Shown here: in pieces, positions 50,443 through 62,539 of the stretch
How the letters are laid out: every line of letters begins with the position of its first letter
Numbering within the stretch: position 1 is the first letter of the stretch
Origin: Beaufortia kweichowensis
Lineage: Eukaryota > Chordata > Actinopteri > Cypriniformes > Gastromyzontidae
Assembly: GCA_019155185.1 (NCBI GenBank)
Contig: CM032809.1
Span: 11,595,512-11,659,511, forward strand
Length of the DNA stretch: 64,000 nt
Direction: 5' to 3'
The notes under the pieces: model-generated
Seen by the model: the letters and a program-made list of their open reading frames with translations, nothing else
Databases searched by the model: none
Told to the model about the DNA's origin: nothing
Translations under genes and position numbers: made by a program

Positions 50443-53400
50443 ATGGCGACTCTTTTGCGCAAAATCGGCCTCATCCGTCTGCACGACCGAGATACGGAGG
50501 ACCCGAAGCATCACCACCAGGGCTCACTGAAAGGGACTAAAGGGAAAAACAACACGAAGCACTGCAACGCCAGCAACGAGACCAACAACATCCTCAGCAC
50601 GCCAGAAATCAAAGCAAAGCGCTTCGACGTGTCCGTTAAGGACAAGCCGGTCGCCAAACAGGACAAACCGAGCAAGGACGCGAAGGAGAAGCAGCAAACG
50701 GGAGGAAGCAAGTCGACGAGCGGATCCGTGATGCCTCCGCTCGCCGCCAACCGGCAGCACTGCACCCAGGTGCGGACGCGGAGACTGATGAAGGAGCTGC
50801 AGGAGATCCGGCGGCTCGGTGATAACTTTATAACGGTGGAGCTGGCGGACGATAACCTCTTTGAATGGAATGTCAAGCTCCACCAAGTGGACAAGGACTC
50901 GGCGCTGTGGCAGGACATGAAGGAGACCAACACCGAGTACATACTGCTGAATGTCACCTTCCCTGATAATTTCCCCTTCTCTCCGCCGTTCATGCGCGTC
51001 CTGACGCCGCGGCTCGAGAACGGATACGTGCTGGACGGCGGCGCGATCTGCATGGAGTTATTAACGCCCCGCGGCTGGTCGAGCGCGTACACCGTCGAGG
51101 CCGTGATGAGGCAGTTCGCTGCCAGTCTGGTCAAAGGACAGGTGAGAATGGCTCGTGCGCATTGATATCTCCATATGTCATATGTTTCTTGACGCCATCC
51201 TCCATTTTTTGCATCCCAGCACAGGTGATTTTTTCCATCTATGCAAAAATGAATCCGTGTAATAGTGTCAAAAACATCAATGCCATATAGTCCATATAAT
51301 AGTGTCCATGTTACGTATATTGCGTGAAGGTGCATAGCAGTGATGTTGTCTAATTAGGGAGGGTGCATATTACGCAATTACCCTTACAAAAAGATACCAT
51401 AGTACCACCACAATAACCATAGTTTAATCTTTATATTAAAATGATGGTAATACAAATATTAATCAATCTGTCAAACACATGATTACTACACTTTTACTAT
51501 AATAAAACCATAAGGGAGGGAATACATTGCTTATTCATATTAATAATGCATAAGTATTTACAATGAATATTGTAGAGTGTTACCAAAATATGTGTTTGTT
51601 GTATTAGAATCTGTGCTACTGCCCTTGTGCAGATCTTTTCACATTTCCGATTTCAAATGTTACTCAAAATGAGTTTTTGGGGAGATTAGGTTCTTTATCG
51701 AACCTGCACCAAAGGTGTATTGCTATTGTTTCGAACCAAAGATCTGGTGCTATTCTTAGCACAAAGGAGTTGCTTCTTTTGTTTCAAGATAAAGAACCTA
51801 AATCTGGTGCTATTTTGAACCATATTTAAGGGAAGCCTGAAGGCTGGATCTTAACCAGTAATGTGATTAGACTGGCTACACAAATAGATCACACTGGTCA
51901 TTAGATGTACTGTTCTGTAGATGACTGTAGAGATCAGTGTGGATCACGGAAATAAATGCAAATCCATATTAAACGTTGAAGGTGGCCATTAACCTCAGCT
52001 GTAAATGTAAAAGAAAGGCTCTGTTTATTTTCCTTTACCTCAGAAGCTCCTCAATGACAAATCCATGATGAGTTTGAGCCAGCAGTGACTGGATAACCAT
52101 TTTTCCCTGAATGACCGTAAAGCACTCAAGGGTAATTAACATTTTAGCGCTACTGACACAACAGACCCCCAATTAACATGCAGTGATTGTATGAGAAAAA
52201 GAAACGACTGGCCTTGTTTTGTCTTTTACTGCAGAGCGTTTATGGTTTATTGTCTTTAGATTTAATACTTTTAGTCAATCATTTTTACAAGCTTTAATGG
52301 AGTTTCTTTATAAAGCTTACGTATAAGCATGGATGTACTGTGACAATCGTATAAAGATTTTTTATTGTTCAACTTTTGCGTCTGCACACAAGGCTCAAGT
52401 ATATAGAAAATTCACAAAAAAACACAAAAGAAACATCATCATCCAACATCCACTTACAAAACCATTTTTTATTAACATTTTTTTATTTGACTCATGAAAG
52501 ACTGACAAAAATATTGTAAATTACGGGACCATAATGACAAAAAAAGTTTATTATAATAGTCTATTCTGTTACACTTATATAGTTATAGTTAGTGTTCCTG
52601 TATTTGCATTGCATTCGTGACGTAGGCATGTCAGAATAATTCACACCCAGACGTACACTTCATGTGATGCAAAGAGCAACTCTGCGTACCCTTATCCGGC
52701 ACATGTAGGTTATGTAATCGCCCGGGTTATCCCAGAATGCAGAAAGGCCGATGTGGCCATTGACTGATCCCCATTCACAGGATTACCCATCAGGCACTTC
52801 ACACGGGTACCGTGTTGCACTCAATACACGCCACACCAAAATAGCTCATGCCCTTAGCACGCTGCAGGGGAAACACTGACGCAAATAACCTGTATTAATG
52901 TTGACACAACTCTCCGCACATTCCCAGTTATCCTCTCTAGCGCTCCTGTATGGGAGCTCATGCATGAGGAAAGCGATTTCCAAGAGGGACGGTAAACACA
53001 ATAAAGCTTAATTAAGGCTCCATTGGTTCCTTTTAATCCAAAAATCACAGGCTGTTCTAGGGGAGATCGTGCTGCAGCCACTTCTCGATTGAGCTCATGC
53101 TGTTACTTCTGGGCCATTAGAGCTCAGTCTGACTGATAGAGCCCGAGGGAAGAGAGAGTTATTTCTGTCACACTGTCCCTGCTGTCTTACATCAGCACTG
53201 GCACTCGACCGACCCCAGTCCTGGGGCATTTAAAACTACATCCTTTTTTGCTCACTTAGTGGATGAGAGAGTGAGAGAGTGTTTATCTCACATGTAGCCT
53301 GCGGTGGCATGAGATTTATATGATAATACTTCAGATGAAGAATCATTCCACTGGTCCTAAAGGAATGGTTTACCCAAAAATGAAAATGTTATTACCGTAT

Positions 53401-56400
53401 ATTATATGACATGCTAGGAAGAAGCTGCGACTTTTTGAACAAAAGTGGATAGTGGCTTAGGATCATAAAAGCAAAGTAGTTACTATTATTTTCACACAGT
53501 TAAACACAAGTGTGACATATAAAAAAATAACTATTCTTAATTTTTTCACCCTCATGTTATTCAAAAAGTGACTCCATCTTCTGTGGAACACAAAACAAAT
53601 ATTTTTTGTGTCAATACAATGGAAGTCAATGGGGGCCAGTGTTGTTTGGTTACCAAATATCTTCTTTTGTTTTCTGCAGAAGAAAGAAAGCCATATAGAT
53701 TTAAAATGGCATGCCGGTGATGAAATGATCACAGAATTTTCATTTTTGGGTGAACTATCAGTTTAAACGTGCAAAATTAAAAAGTATTTAGTCACAAATA
53801 TATGAGAGCTGCTTGTCAATGACTGGTTGTAATTTTTGGTCTAAAATATAGCATCATAGAGTCATAAAGAATGCTTTTGTAATGTTTTATTTAACTTAAC
53901 AATATAGCTTCATTTCCTGTATACCGTCTGGTGAAGCATTGTGCCACAAGGTCATGAGTTCAAAAGCAATGAAACACACACACACACATATTAGCTTTGG
54001 ATAAAAGCATCTCCTAATCACAAAGTGCCATATGCCTCATTGTATAGAAAAGATTAGCGTATATATTCATAAACAAAAAATATGCAATAAGTAAATAATG
54101 ACATACTTTTCCTTAGCTGTACTACAGACGATGCCATTAAATATGCACACTTGTATGTTTTAAGACCCAGTCTGGTCCTTATTTGCTGTTGAAAAAATCA
54201 TTTGTTTTACTACAATGGCATACAGCATCTCACTGTTGCTGGTTTGAAACGTCTGTCCCATTGTGAAGGCATCTGTTGGGTCATGCCTGGTTGTTGGCTG
54301 CCATTTTGAGCTCTCCAGGCCAAAAGTGCTCTCTCTTGTCCTTAGTGCCTTGGCAGAGAGCAGAGGAGGCGTTAAGGGTTGGTGAGTCAGAGACATGACT
54401 CCTTTCAAACACATTGTTTCATCACTGTAAAAGTACGAGCCCCTAGATTTCTGTGTGCACTATGAAGTATATGTGTATTCTTGTATTTTCGCTCAGAAAT
54501 ACATCAGATCACAAATACAAAATTGCTTGCAAACGCAGCTTCACGTTGACTAAAGAATTCTTTATCTTAGCAGGGTTTATTTTAAACCTTTGATGGAGTC
54601 AGTGATCATTGATTCTTTCAAGAAAAAGAAGACATATTGGCATATCTTGATGCAGTAGTGAAGATAACGAAAGCCAACTCTTTACACTTACCCCAGATGT
54701 TTTGCAGTATTGCATCACTGAATATATTTTACCAATGAAATGGATGAACCTGATTTTCCCAAAGCTTGTTGAAATAATTCAGCCTGAGGTTTTATGAAGC
54801 ACAAGCTCTTAATTTACTGTGTCTTCAAAGCAATGAGCAGTCTGCTTTGAAACTGAAAATTAAGAAACCTTTGAAACTAGTGCACCCTACAAGCATTTAT
54901 TCACACCACAATCAGTTATTCCCAGGTCTACATCTGCATGTCTGTTACGTAATCTATGAAAAGAACCGAGAAAAACAGGTAAATAAATCTGACTGTCGCA
55001 CTCCTCCTACACACTTTTCATTCCTCGATATGTAATCCTAATACTTATCAGATTTCAGACGTACTGAAAAAAAAAAGAAAGATACAGGAACACTTTACAA
55101 AAACTAAAAAACAAAAATTTTAAAGCATTAGAGCTGAACTTGCATTTTAATTGTATTTAAATATTATCTGTAATTTTCCTCTTGGCAACGAGTTGACAAA
55201 CACATAGCACACTCTAAAAAAGGATGTGTTATTTTTTTAACACATTTTTTGTGTTATGCTGTTTAACACATAACGTGTCATTTTGTGTTAAATACATAAA
55301 AGGGACAACACATGTTGAGTTGAAAGTAACACAAGTTAGAGTTAAAAGTAAAACAAAATGTGTTGTTTTTAAATTAACACAAAGATGTGTCTAGTTAGGG
55401 ACAGCACATCTGTGTGTTGTCCCTAACTAGACACATCTTGTGTTATTTTAACACATCTGTTTTTAGAGTGCACAATGCCAAATGTTAAATAGTACACCCA
55501 AAATGTAATTCTGTCATCATTTATTTATCGTTATTCAAAATTTGTAATTGACTTTGTCTTCTGTAAAACACAAAGAAGATATTTTGAGAAATGTCTCGGT
55601 GGTTTTGTGTCCAAACAATGGAAGTCAATGGGGGTCAATGTTGTTTGGTTATCAACATTCTTCAAAATATCTTCTTTTGTGTTCTGCGGAAGAAAGAGAA
55701 GGGTGAGTAAGTAATAAAAGAGTTTCTATCCCTTTAAAGTGTAAGAAACACTTCGAACACTTTGTAGCTGAGAAACACACAGGTACAGGTTTAACAAAAT
55801 GTAATGAAATTCTTCTGTGGTATAAAGACAGACTTTGGAATGTATCTTCGGGAATTATTAGCTCGTGACCACAACTTTACTAATCTTTCATCTGTTAATA
55901 TTTAGTCTTGCAGAGCCAGACTTTTCACTAGCAGCATAAATAAAGTCTGGTTCATTCTGCAGCTTATTGCGGCCAAGAAATTTTTATTTACAGAAAGAGA
56001 CCATCTGATCACAATTCTCATTCTTACATGACTTTTAGCAAAATAAAACAAAAGAAGAATAAAAGAACGGTGGAATAATGTTCTTGTGCTCTTTCAACTA
56101 AATGCCTTACACAAAACTCTGAATAACTTTCAAAGATGTTCCAAAAATATTTATCAATATTAATGTTTGGCTTGCTTTTCTGCAAAGTTCAGATACCTTT
56201 TTTTTTGCCTATTTATGTGTGTTATATTAAGATAAAGTTACTCTTATTTTTCATGTCTCCATCCATTACTTTTCTTTCCATGAAGCCTTTCAGGAAACTT
56301 CATGACCTTAATAAAACCATTCAGTACAGTACAGAATGTTTTACTTATTGTTTCGCTGGCTCGAAAGATAAATCCAAATGTTGTTTTCTCCTCAGGGCCG

Positions 56401-56527
56401 CATCTGTAGGAAAGCAGGCAAATCTAAGAAAGCCTTCAGTCGCAAAGAAGCCGAGGCCACCTTCAAGAGCCTTGTGAAGACCCACGAGAAGTACGGCTGG
56501 GTTTCCCCGCCCGTGTCTGACGGCTGA
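50443..56527 (+). CDS. UBE2QL1: Ubiquitin-conjugating enzyme E2Q-like protein 1
   Basis: Two coding exons: 50443-51141 and 56396-56527 (TGA at 56525-56527), joined in phase 0 across a 5.25-kb GT..AG intron; 276 codons. Residues 116-276 (from MKELQEIRRL) are the E2Q-type catalytic core. This 161-residue part equals the length I recall for the human reference protein. The putative active-site Cys203 lies in GGAICMELLTPRGW; as in other UBE2Q proteins there is no canonical HPN motif. The end is KTHEKYGWVSPPVSDG. Residues 1-115 are a lysine/serine/glutamine-rich, probably disordered extension. I chose MATLLRKIGL at 50443 because the frame is open and GC-rich from there; the in-frame ATG at 50395 is less likely, and translation could also begin at M116. 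E2 enzymes carry ubiquitin as a thioester for transfer with E3 ligases. Exon 1 lies in a CpG island. Confidence 0.93.
51683..51805. repeat. Small inverted-repeat element in the UBE2QL1 intron
   Basis: AGATTAGGTTCTTTATC (51683-51699) is matched in reverse complement by GATAAAGAACCTAAATCT (51788-51805), with one extra base. The interior repeats CAAAGATCTGGTGCTATT-like words. Possibly a tiny MITE. Confidence 0.5.
51810..53350. other. UBE2QL1 intron, no further feature
   Basis: Intronic DNA without recognised repeats or frames of interest. A slightly GC-richer patch lies at 52680-53230. Confidence 0.4.
53358..53766 (+). mobile_element. MITE with 'AATGGTTTACCCAAAAATGAAAAT' ends
   Basis: A near-complete copy of the cyprinid inverted-repeat family. 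The left end TTTACCCAAAAATGAAAAT is mirrored by the right end ATTTTCATTTTTGGGTGAAC. The interior has CATCTTCTGTGGAACACAAA, AATGGAAGTCAATGGGGGCC and TTTTCTGCAGAAGAAAGAAA. About 409 bp, within the UBE2QL1 intron, non-coding. Confidence 0.8.
53930..54022 (+). mobile_element. Degenerate SINE fragment
   Basis: A degenerate B-box-like word (GTCATGAGTTCAAAAG) precedes a short CA run (53973-53988) and the conserved tail TTTGGATAAAAGCATCTCCT. Confidence 0.5.
54030..55205. other. UBE2QL1 intron, nothing recognised
   Basis: Unremarkable intronic sequence. Confidence 0.4.
55210..55470. mobile_element. MITE with CACTCTAAAAA ends and internal palindrome
   Basis: The 261-bp element has ends CACTCTAAAAAAGGATGTGT and, in reverse complement, CACTCTAAAAACAGATGTGT. 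The interior is rich in TGTGTTA/TAACACA words. A 25-bp-arm near-perfect palindrome (one mismatch) at 55384-55437 sits near the right end. Non-coding. Intronic in UBE2QL1. Confidence 0.8.
55485..55738 (+). mobile_element. 'GTCAATGGGGGTCAATGTTG' MITE family copy
   Basis: Same family as 53358-53766: AGTACACCCAAAATGTAATT, TTTGTCTTCTGTAAAACACA, AATGGAAGTCAATGGGGGTC, TTTTGTGTTCTGCGGAAGAA and the end TATCCCTTTAAAG. It lies 15 bp after the previous MITE. Confidence 0.75.
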
Positions 56528-58975
56528 TGTCAGCATCACCCACGGCGATCCTGACATGGCTTTTTTTAGTTGGGTTTTCTTCTTTCTTCATCATCAAAAC
56601 TTAACCACGAGAGAAAAAAAACAAGCTACCGCGTCATATCTCGCACATCTCGGAACATTCACAGTCTCGTCGCCTCGATCGTTCTTCACTTTTCATCAAG
56701 GTGCCATGGACACAGGCTGTGACATCACAATTACTCATGAGCGGGCATCATTACGGCTACACGCAGCTGAGGACTTTGGATATGAAAGAAGCTCAAAGCA
56801 AAGTGAAATGTGCACCAATTTCACATTTCTTAATCTGTAGGCCTGTCCATCTGTCTGTATGTTTTCCTCTTTCTTCTTCCCGTCCCAGCCATTCCTCTTT
56901 CCTGACAATGCATTGCACTGAACAGCATCAGACTTGCCCCCATTTACATGCAAATGACTTTGTTAATACTTAATAGATAGGCAGATCATTACAGTACATT
57001 TGAAGTTCAGTTGTTCTCGTTTCCTTCTCTCCGGCTGTGTTGTTTTTCACGGTTGAATGCAACATGATGATTGTAATTTATGTAGAGCTGTGCTCTTCTG
57101 TCTCTTTCTCTCTCTTTCTCTCAATTACTCTCTATATGCGTGGAAAAACGTAGACATCACTGTGTTGCGTAGATGGTCATCGATTTCCAATGGAGAAACC
57201 TACTCGTTGCTTACGCAGAGGTCCAAGACATAAAAAAAACGTGGTAGTGAACCACCTCTGTTGGTCAGTATATTATTTGTTTTTGGAGAAGACCAAAAGC
57301 TCTTAATTCTGATGATTTAGATACCAGATGGCTATAACAAATGTTGACGTCCCAATGGGATCTGCATGTATTGGCGAGAAAGAGTCACGGTTAGCATGTG
57401 ACATATATGGTGGTGTTTGCACATGGGGTTTGTTTGAAATCTTGCGTGGCATCCGTCCCCGTGGAGCACTAAACATCGAGACAAAGCCGAAAATGAGCGG
57501 ACTGAGCCCTTTGTAAGCGCCAGCATAAGGACATCACTGTAACTTGGCACAGGAGAGCCGAACTCTGAACGATTTTGTTGATTTAGTCGTAATGTTTTGG
57601 CATATAGATTAATAATTGTTTGATTTGGGTTCGAGCTGTCGTGCTTGATCAACACTAGACCAGAACAAAATGGCCGACAAAACCAGATCTCATGATTATG
57701 TATGACACCTGTGACACAATTATGACTTCTCAAGCAGTCTAGTCGGCCGCCAGACAGATGGGGAAAGAGCGAGAGAGAAACGCATGTGGGAAGAATCCTT
57801 TGTTCGGCAGACTTGAGGAATGAGGGCGGCCCGTTTAGTCACCTGATTGATGTTCTGAGAGCCGCAGCCCGACGCATTGATGTTTATTGACTTCTCCTTC
57901 AAATGTCAGCGTGAATCGGGAACCGAGCAGAACTGCATCTTAAGAGATGTAGAGGAGCTCTGTTGATGTTAGACATTATACATGATATCTTGAAGGTAGT
58001 CACCTTAAGACATGGAAAAGCATGTGTCACAATTTTCTCGTGTGCTTTCCTGTGTAACTGTTGTGTTTCAGCTCAGAAGCTTAAACCTGTTTCTAAATAA
58101 TAGCAGTAATTTTTAAAACAGGATGATGCTATTGTGTACATGATAAACCAGCAACTGTTGACGCTGTAAAAAGGGAATGAGGGCAAATCAACATTGAGAG
58201 TTATTGATATATTATTTATTTATGCCTGGAAGCTCTTTGTTTTTACGATAATAAGGTTATCCAATCTACTATCAGTCTGATTGCAGGCACTACATTTTGC
58301 TTCTTTTGATCATTAAGGTTCAATTGACGTTAATGACAAAACGTAAAATTCACGTTTGTATTATTGCGGCAATTGTAACGCGCAAATCGTGGTGGCTTAT
58401 CGCAAATTTCTGTGTGTGGTCGCAGATGGTATCTTGTATCACTACTGAAGAGCGTTTGGTCTTCCCCCAGAGTCTGTTTGGACTTTACTGAGAAATGGTT
58501 GTGTTTTCCTATTTAGCGAAAGGAGATACTATACCAAGAACTTATTATAACCCGTCAAAATATCTCGAAATTGGATGTTTTCTGGTTTAAAGAGCATCAT
58601 TTTGTGATATAGTTTAGATCTGTAGTTCGCAGAAACTAACTAACAGAGTAAATCGTCCAAGCGAGTGAGATGATTCTGTTGTATTATATCTGCATGTGGT
58701 CTGTGATTGTTAGCTAGCTAACTTGTTTTCTTTTTCTTTGTTTTTTTTTCACCAAAAAATGAAAGTAATGAAAACGTGCAGAATATGCTTCTTTGTAAGT
58801 TTATTTTTTTAGTTTGTCCGAATTTTCTTTATTAATGTCCTTAAATGTCAGATTGTGTTTTATGAATGTGTTTTAATTTATTTGTAGTTTGCCAAAATGA
58901 AGATTTTAAAGCATGTTGCAGGCATTGTCACTGATGATAAAAGAGAAAGAAAATAAATTAAAAATATAATATATG
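56528..58975 (+). other. UBE2QL1: Probable UBE2QL1 3' UTR
   Basis: After the stop codon no AATAAA was seen until 58952-58957 (a second at 59119-59124). This gives a 3' UTR of about 2.4 kb. The stretch is less repetitive than the flanking intergenic DNA. Extent is inferred from the signal position only. Confidence 0.45.
58952..58957 (+). terminator. UBE2QL1: UBE2QL1 polyadenylation signal (candidate)
   Basis: First canonical AATAAA after the stop codon, in an A-rich context. An alternative lies at 59119-59124. Confidence 0.4.
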
Positions 58976-59368
58976 TACCTGAATTGAAAGGAGTCTGGTA
59001 TATGTAGTGACCTCAGGCTTTCATAGGGTGAAAGGTAAAACTACGGGACAATGTGTTTTCTGCACTGCATAAACATCATGCCAGGATGTGGTCGGAGCAA
59101 AACCAAACAGGAATGTGCAATAAAAGCTGTAGGCTGATTCCACCCTGCAGAACAATTTTGTGTTTGTCTTCCTTCTGTGAAGTTTCTCTGCAGTAACGCA
59201 GGGTGTCGTTCTGTCCAGTGGGGTGACGGATATCAAATCACCCATATTGCTGAAAAATAACACTAGCTTCTCACGAAAAAGGTTTGATATAATGTTTAAA
59301 ACACACATTTTGCCTTAGGATACACACATTTCATTATGTGAATTTCAATTATGTGAAAAATCTAATTG

Positions 59369-59508
59369 AAATAAACAACAGTAAATAACAGCAACTATAA
59401 ATATAACCGTAATATATAGTTGTAAAAAAAGCCTAGTTGACTAGGCTTTTTTTACAACTATATATTACGGTTATATTTATAGTTGCTGTTATTTACTGTT
59501 GTTTATTT
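59369..59508. repeat. Perfect 68-bp-arm palindrome with 4-bp loop
   Basis: 59369-59436 and 59441-59508 are exact reverse complements, with TTGA (59437-59440) as loop. The arm begins AAATAAACAACAG and ends at GCCTAG. Base pairing stops on the next base on each side. Confidence 0.97.
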
Positions 59509-59668
59509 AAAATCATTTTGACTTTTTTTTTACATTATTTCAATTCATTTCAAGTCATTTAAACTCATAAAAATAAGTTAAACTTAATTTGATGAGTTGA
59601 AATGAGTTCAAATCATGTAAAAACAGTTAAAATAATTTGTGAGGCAGCAAAGAATGTTTTACAGTGTA
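59509..59668. mobile_element. Right part of a CACTGTAAAA-type MITE
   Basis: It ends GTTTTACAGTG (59656-59666), like the MITE at 35937-36106. It has an internal weak inverted repeat (TTTCAATTCATTTCAAGTCA versus TGAGTTGAAATGAGTTCAAA). The matching left end is not found; the palindrome lies where it would be. Confidence 0.5.
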
Positions 59669-59669
59669 A

Positions 59670-61470
59670 ATTATATAACAGTATATCCTTAAAATCAATT
59701 AAAAACAAACCTTCTATTCTTTCATTTCAATATATCTGTATATAATTATATCTGTATATATTATATGAACTTTCCTAAGTCATGAATATTTTTAAACAAC
59801 TCTCCTAAGTCTTGCTCTCTTCAGGTCAACCTACAACATGTAAAAACTTTGATTTCATCCTCAATAGAAATATGTTAATAATGCCTGATATGACTTTTGT
59901 ATAGCTGCTAATGTGATTCCTGTTTATGCACTAATCCTAATCTGCTGTTGCATTGTGGGATACATGTGCCATATTGGCAGTGCACTAGACCGTCATCGTG
60001 AGATCTGTCCAGTACACAGTGTCCTGGACTGTTTTTTGGCTTGCCTCTTTTTGCAAAGTCATCCATTTAAAGAAGCTTTTAGACATTTGTCATTGGCATA
60101 TAGATAACGGCTATGATGCCGTAAAAGCATGGTGAAAGGCTCAGAGGGAAAAAACTGTTGTAAAAATGTTTTATTTAGTGGTAATGACTCAAAATGTTAA
60201 AAAATGCTTTCTAAGCCAAGCATCATTATTGCTATTGATCCCCCACATTGGTCATTGAGAAGATATAAGATATTACTTTAAAAAACAGTCAGCCATTAAA
60301 ACAAGTAAATAAATCCCAATAGGGGGTTCACCAACGGCATAGCAACACCCTGGCTGTGAGGTTTGCATTGGCAAGGGCTATTCACATTGTCCTGTAAAAA
60401 TGCCAAACTGTAGGTACTAAACCAAATCAGTTTCAAATTAATTCACAGAATAGTTTTAGGCCAGTGGGTCACGCTGGAACACTGTGTACAGGAAACAAGG
60501 ACATATATCCTGCCTTCCCACATAAGTCCGGCTAGATTGAGGGCCAAACCTATTCCTCACCCAAACAAAACACACAACACTGTCTGTGTCTAGCGTAGGC
60601 ATTTCTAATTGATCCCAGAGCATAGACCTGTTTTTAAAAACTGGTTTCAACCTATTTCACAGAAGGATGCAAAGGAAATATATTTGCATGCTTAATTTTA
60701 ATAAACAACCAGTCTGTTCTTATTCAGTCTTGGCACGTCATGGTTGGAGAGACACAAGAACAAACTGTGCAACATCTGATACACATGTTGGTTAGTAGAT
60801 GAATAAATAAAAATGTCTTACTTCTTTCACAAAACCTAAAAATATTGTAAAAATAGTATATAAAAACAGATTTTTTCCATTAATAATAAAGGAACTTTTG
60901 TAACATTCAAGACTGTGAGATGTCTGTTCCCAGAATGCATTGCAGCGAGATAAAGAGATGCTCTTTGAATACAGTAAACAAACACTGCTGGATGGCACAC
61001 AGCAGATAGACAGATGACAATACCACTGCGTGGTCCTCTGAAGGTTCCTTCTTCAAAGACCAAAACAACAAAATCCCAAATGCATGAGATAAAAGAGGTG
61101 TTTTTCCATTCGAATGCTGCTGGACGGAGCTGATTTGCTTTCAGTGTTGTTGTGCATCCCAACAGACGGACGCTGTTCTGATTTCCTCCTGACCTCTCGG
61201 CCATGACGACTGCGTCACGGCTGATGGGAAATGATTTAAATTGCTGTTCACTTTAATACATATTCATACTGGATTTAACTTGCCTTGCAAAAGCTTATCA
61301 TTCCAAATCTCTGTATCACTGGAAGATCAGTGCAACCCCCACTGAGTAATCGCTGGCCATAGCAAAGACAACCGCTTAATTATTGATGACAACATCTTTC
61401 ATGTAGATTTATATTTCAGATGTGAATTGAAATGTAAAGCATTAATAATGTTTTTGAGCCAGTGAGCCAG
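59670..61470. other. Intergenic DNA, nothing recognised
   Basis: Short frames only; the 122-codon minus-strand frame at 60836-61204 has no domain. Confidence 0.45.
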
Positions 61471-61473
61471 TGT

Positions 61474-61535
61474 CAAAGGAATAGTTCACCCAAAAATTAA
61501 AATTCATTTATTGTTTATTCACCATCATGCCATTT
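61474..61535 (+). mobile_element. Left-end fragment of the AAAGGAATAGTTCACCC MITE
   Basis: AAAGGAATAGTTCACCCAAA, AATTAAAATTCATTT and TTATTCACCATCATGCC match the left end of the family seen at 53358. The rest is absent. Confidence 0.65.
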
Positions 61536-61659
61536 TTGTTGTTTTATTCAGGGCTTGGATTTTAAATTCCCAACTAAACTGAAATACTTTTGATTATTTA
61601 TCTAGTAAAAATGTTGTGCAATGTTTTCTTGTGCTGCACAGCACAAAACCCTTCTTCTA

Positions 61660-61780
61660 AAGGAATGTTCTGGGTTTAAAGTTAAACTCTATGGACAGTA
61701 GCTGTGTCATTCTGTAAATTACCTAAAAAAAATCTTACAGTGAAAAGTCAAGGGCAAGGCATTCCAGAGAGATTAAAATG
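61660..61780. repeat. Fragment of fish 'AAGGAATATTCCGGGTT' repeat
   Basis: AAAGGAATGTTCTGGGTTTA, GTTAAACTCTATGGACAG and the AATCTTACAGTGAAAAG-like words follow the order of a common fish dispersed repeat. Diverged and partial. Confidence 0.45.
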
Positions 61781-62328
61781 CAAAAACTTTATTTTTTTGT
61801 GTCTTATTTGAGTTGCAAGGTCTAAATCCAATATTGAGACTATTTATCTAGGTGGAGAAAATTTGTATTGTGTTATTAAAGGAATTCATGTGAAAGGAAT
61901 GTTTTCCATAAAACATGTCCTTCTCCTGTATCCTTGTATGTATCAAGCAAAAGTTACAGAGTTTATATGATTATGGCATGCATTTGGATAGATACTGAAT
62001 ATAACTTTGGCTAGACATGTGTATGTACTGTACTATAAAATTTTTTCAGTATTTACTTTTCTTATCAGACTGCAGGTATATTCAGTGGTGAAAATTGGAG
62101 ACATTTATATTTTTCAACCATACATGCCCCACTAAAATCCCACTATATTTATGCGTAAAATCATAAGGACATGTGTGGTAGATTATTCTCTCTGTGTAAG
62201 CCTGGAGGCAGATAAAAAGAGACAGAGAGCAGGGCAGAAATAGAGAGGAGAGACTAGCTGTTGATATTAAAGACGCGTGTCTAAACCTGTGCTCTCGTAT
62301 CAGACTGCGGCTGACGTATTATGTAAGT

Positions 62329-62538
<210 letters not shown>

Positions 62539-62539
62539 C

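Noticed and set aside
50511..51335. 274-codon minus-strand frame opposite UBE2QL1 exon 1
   Set aside because: Antisense shadow of a GC-rich coding exon; no domain, and the sense product is clearly UBE2QL1.
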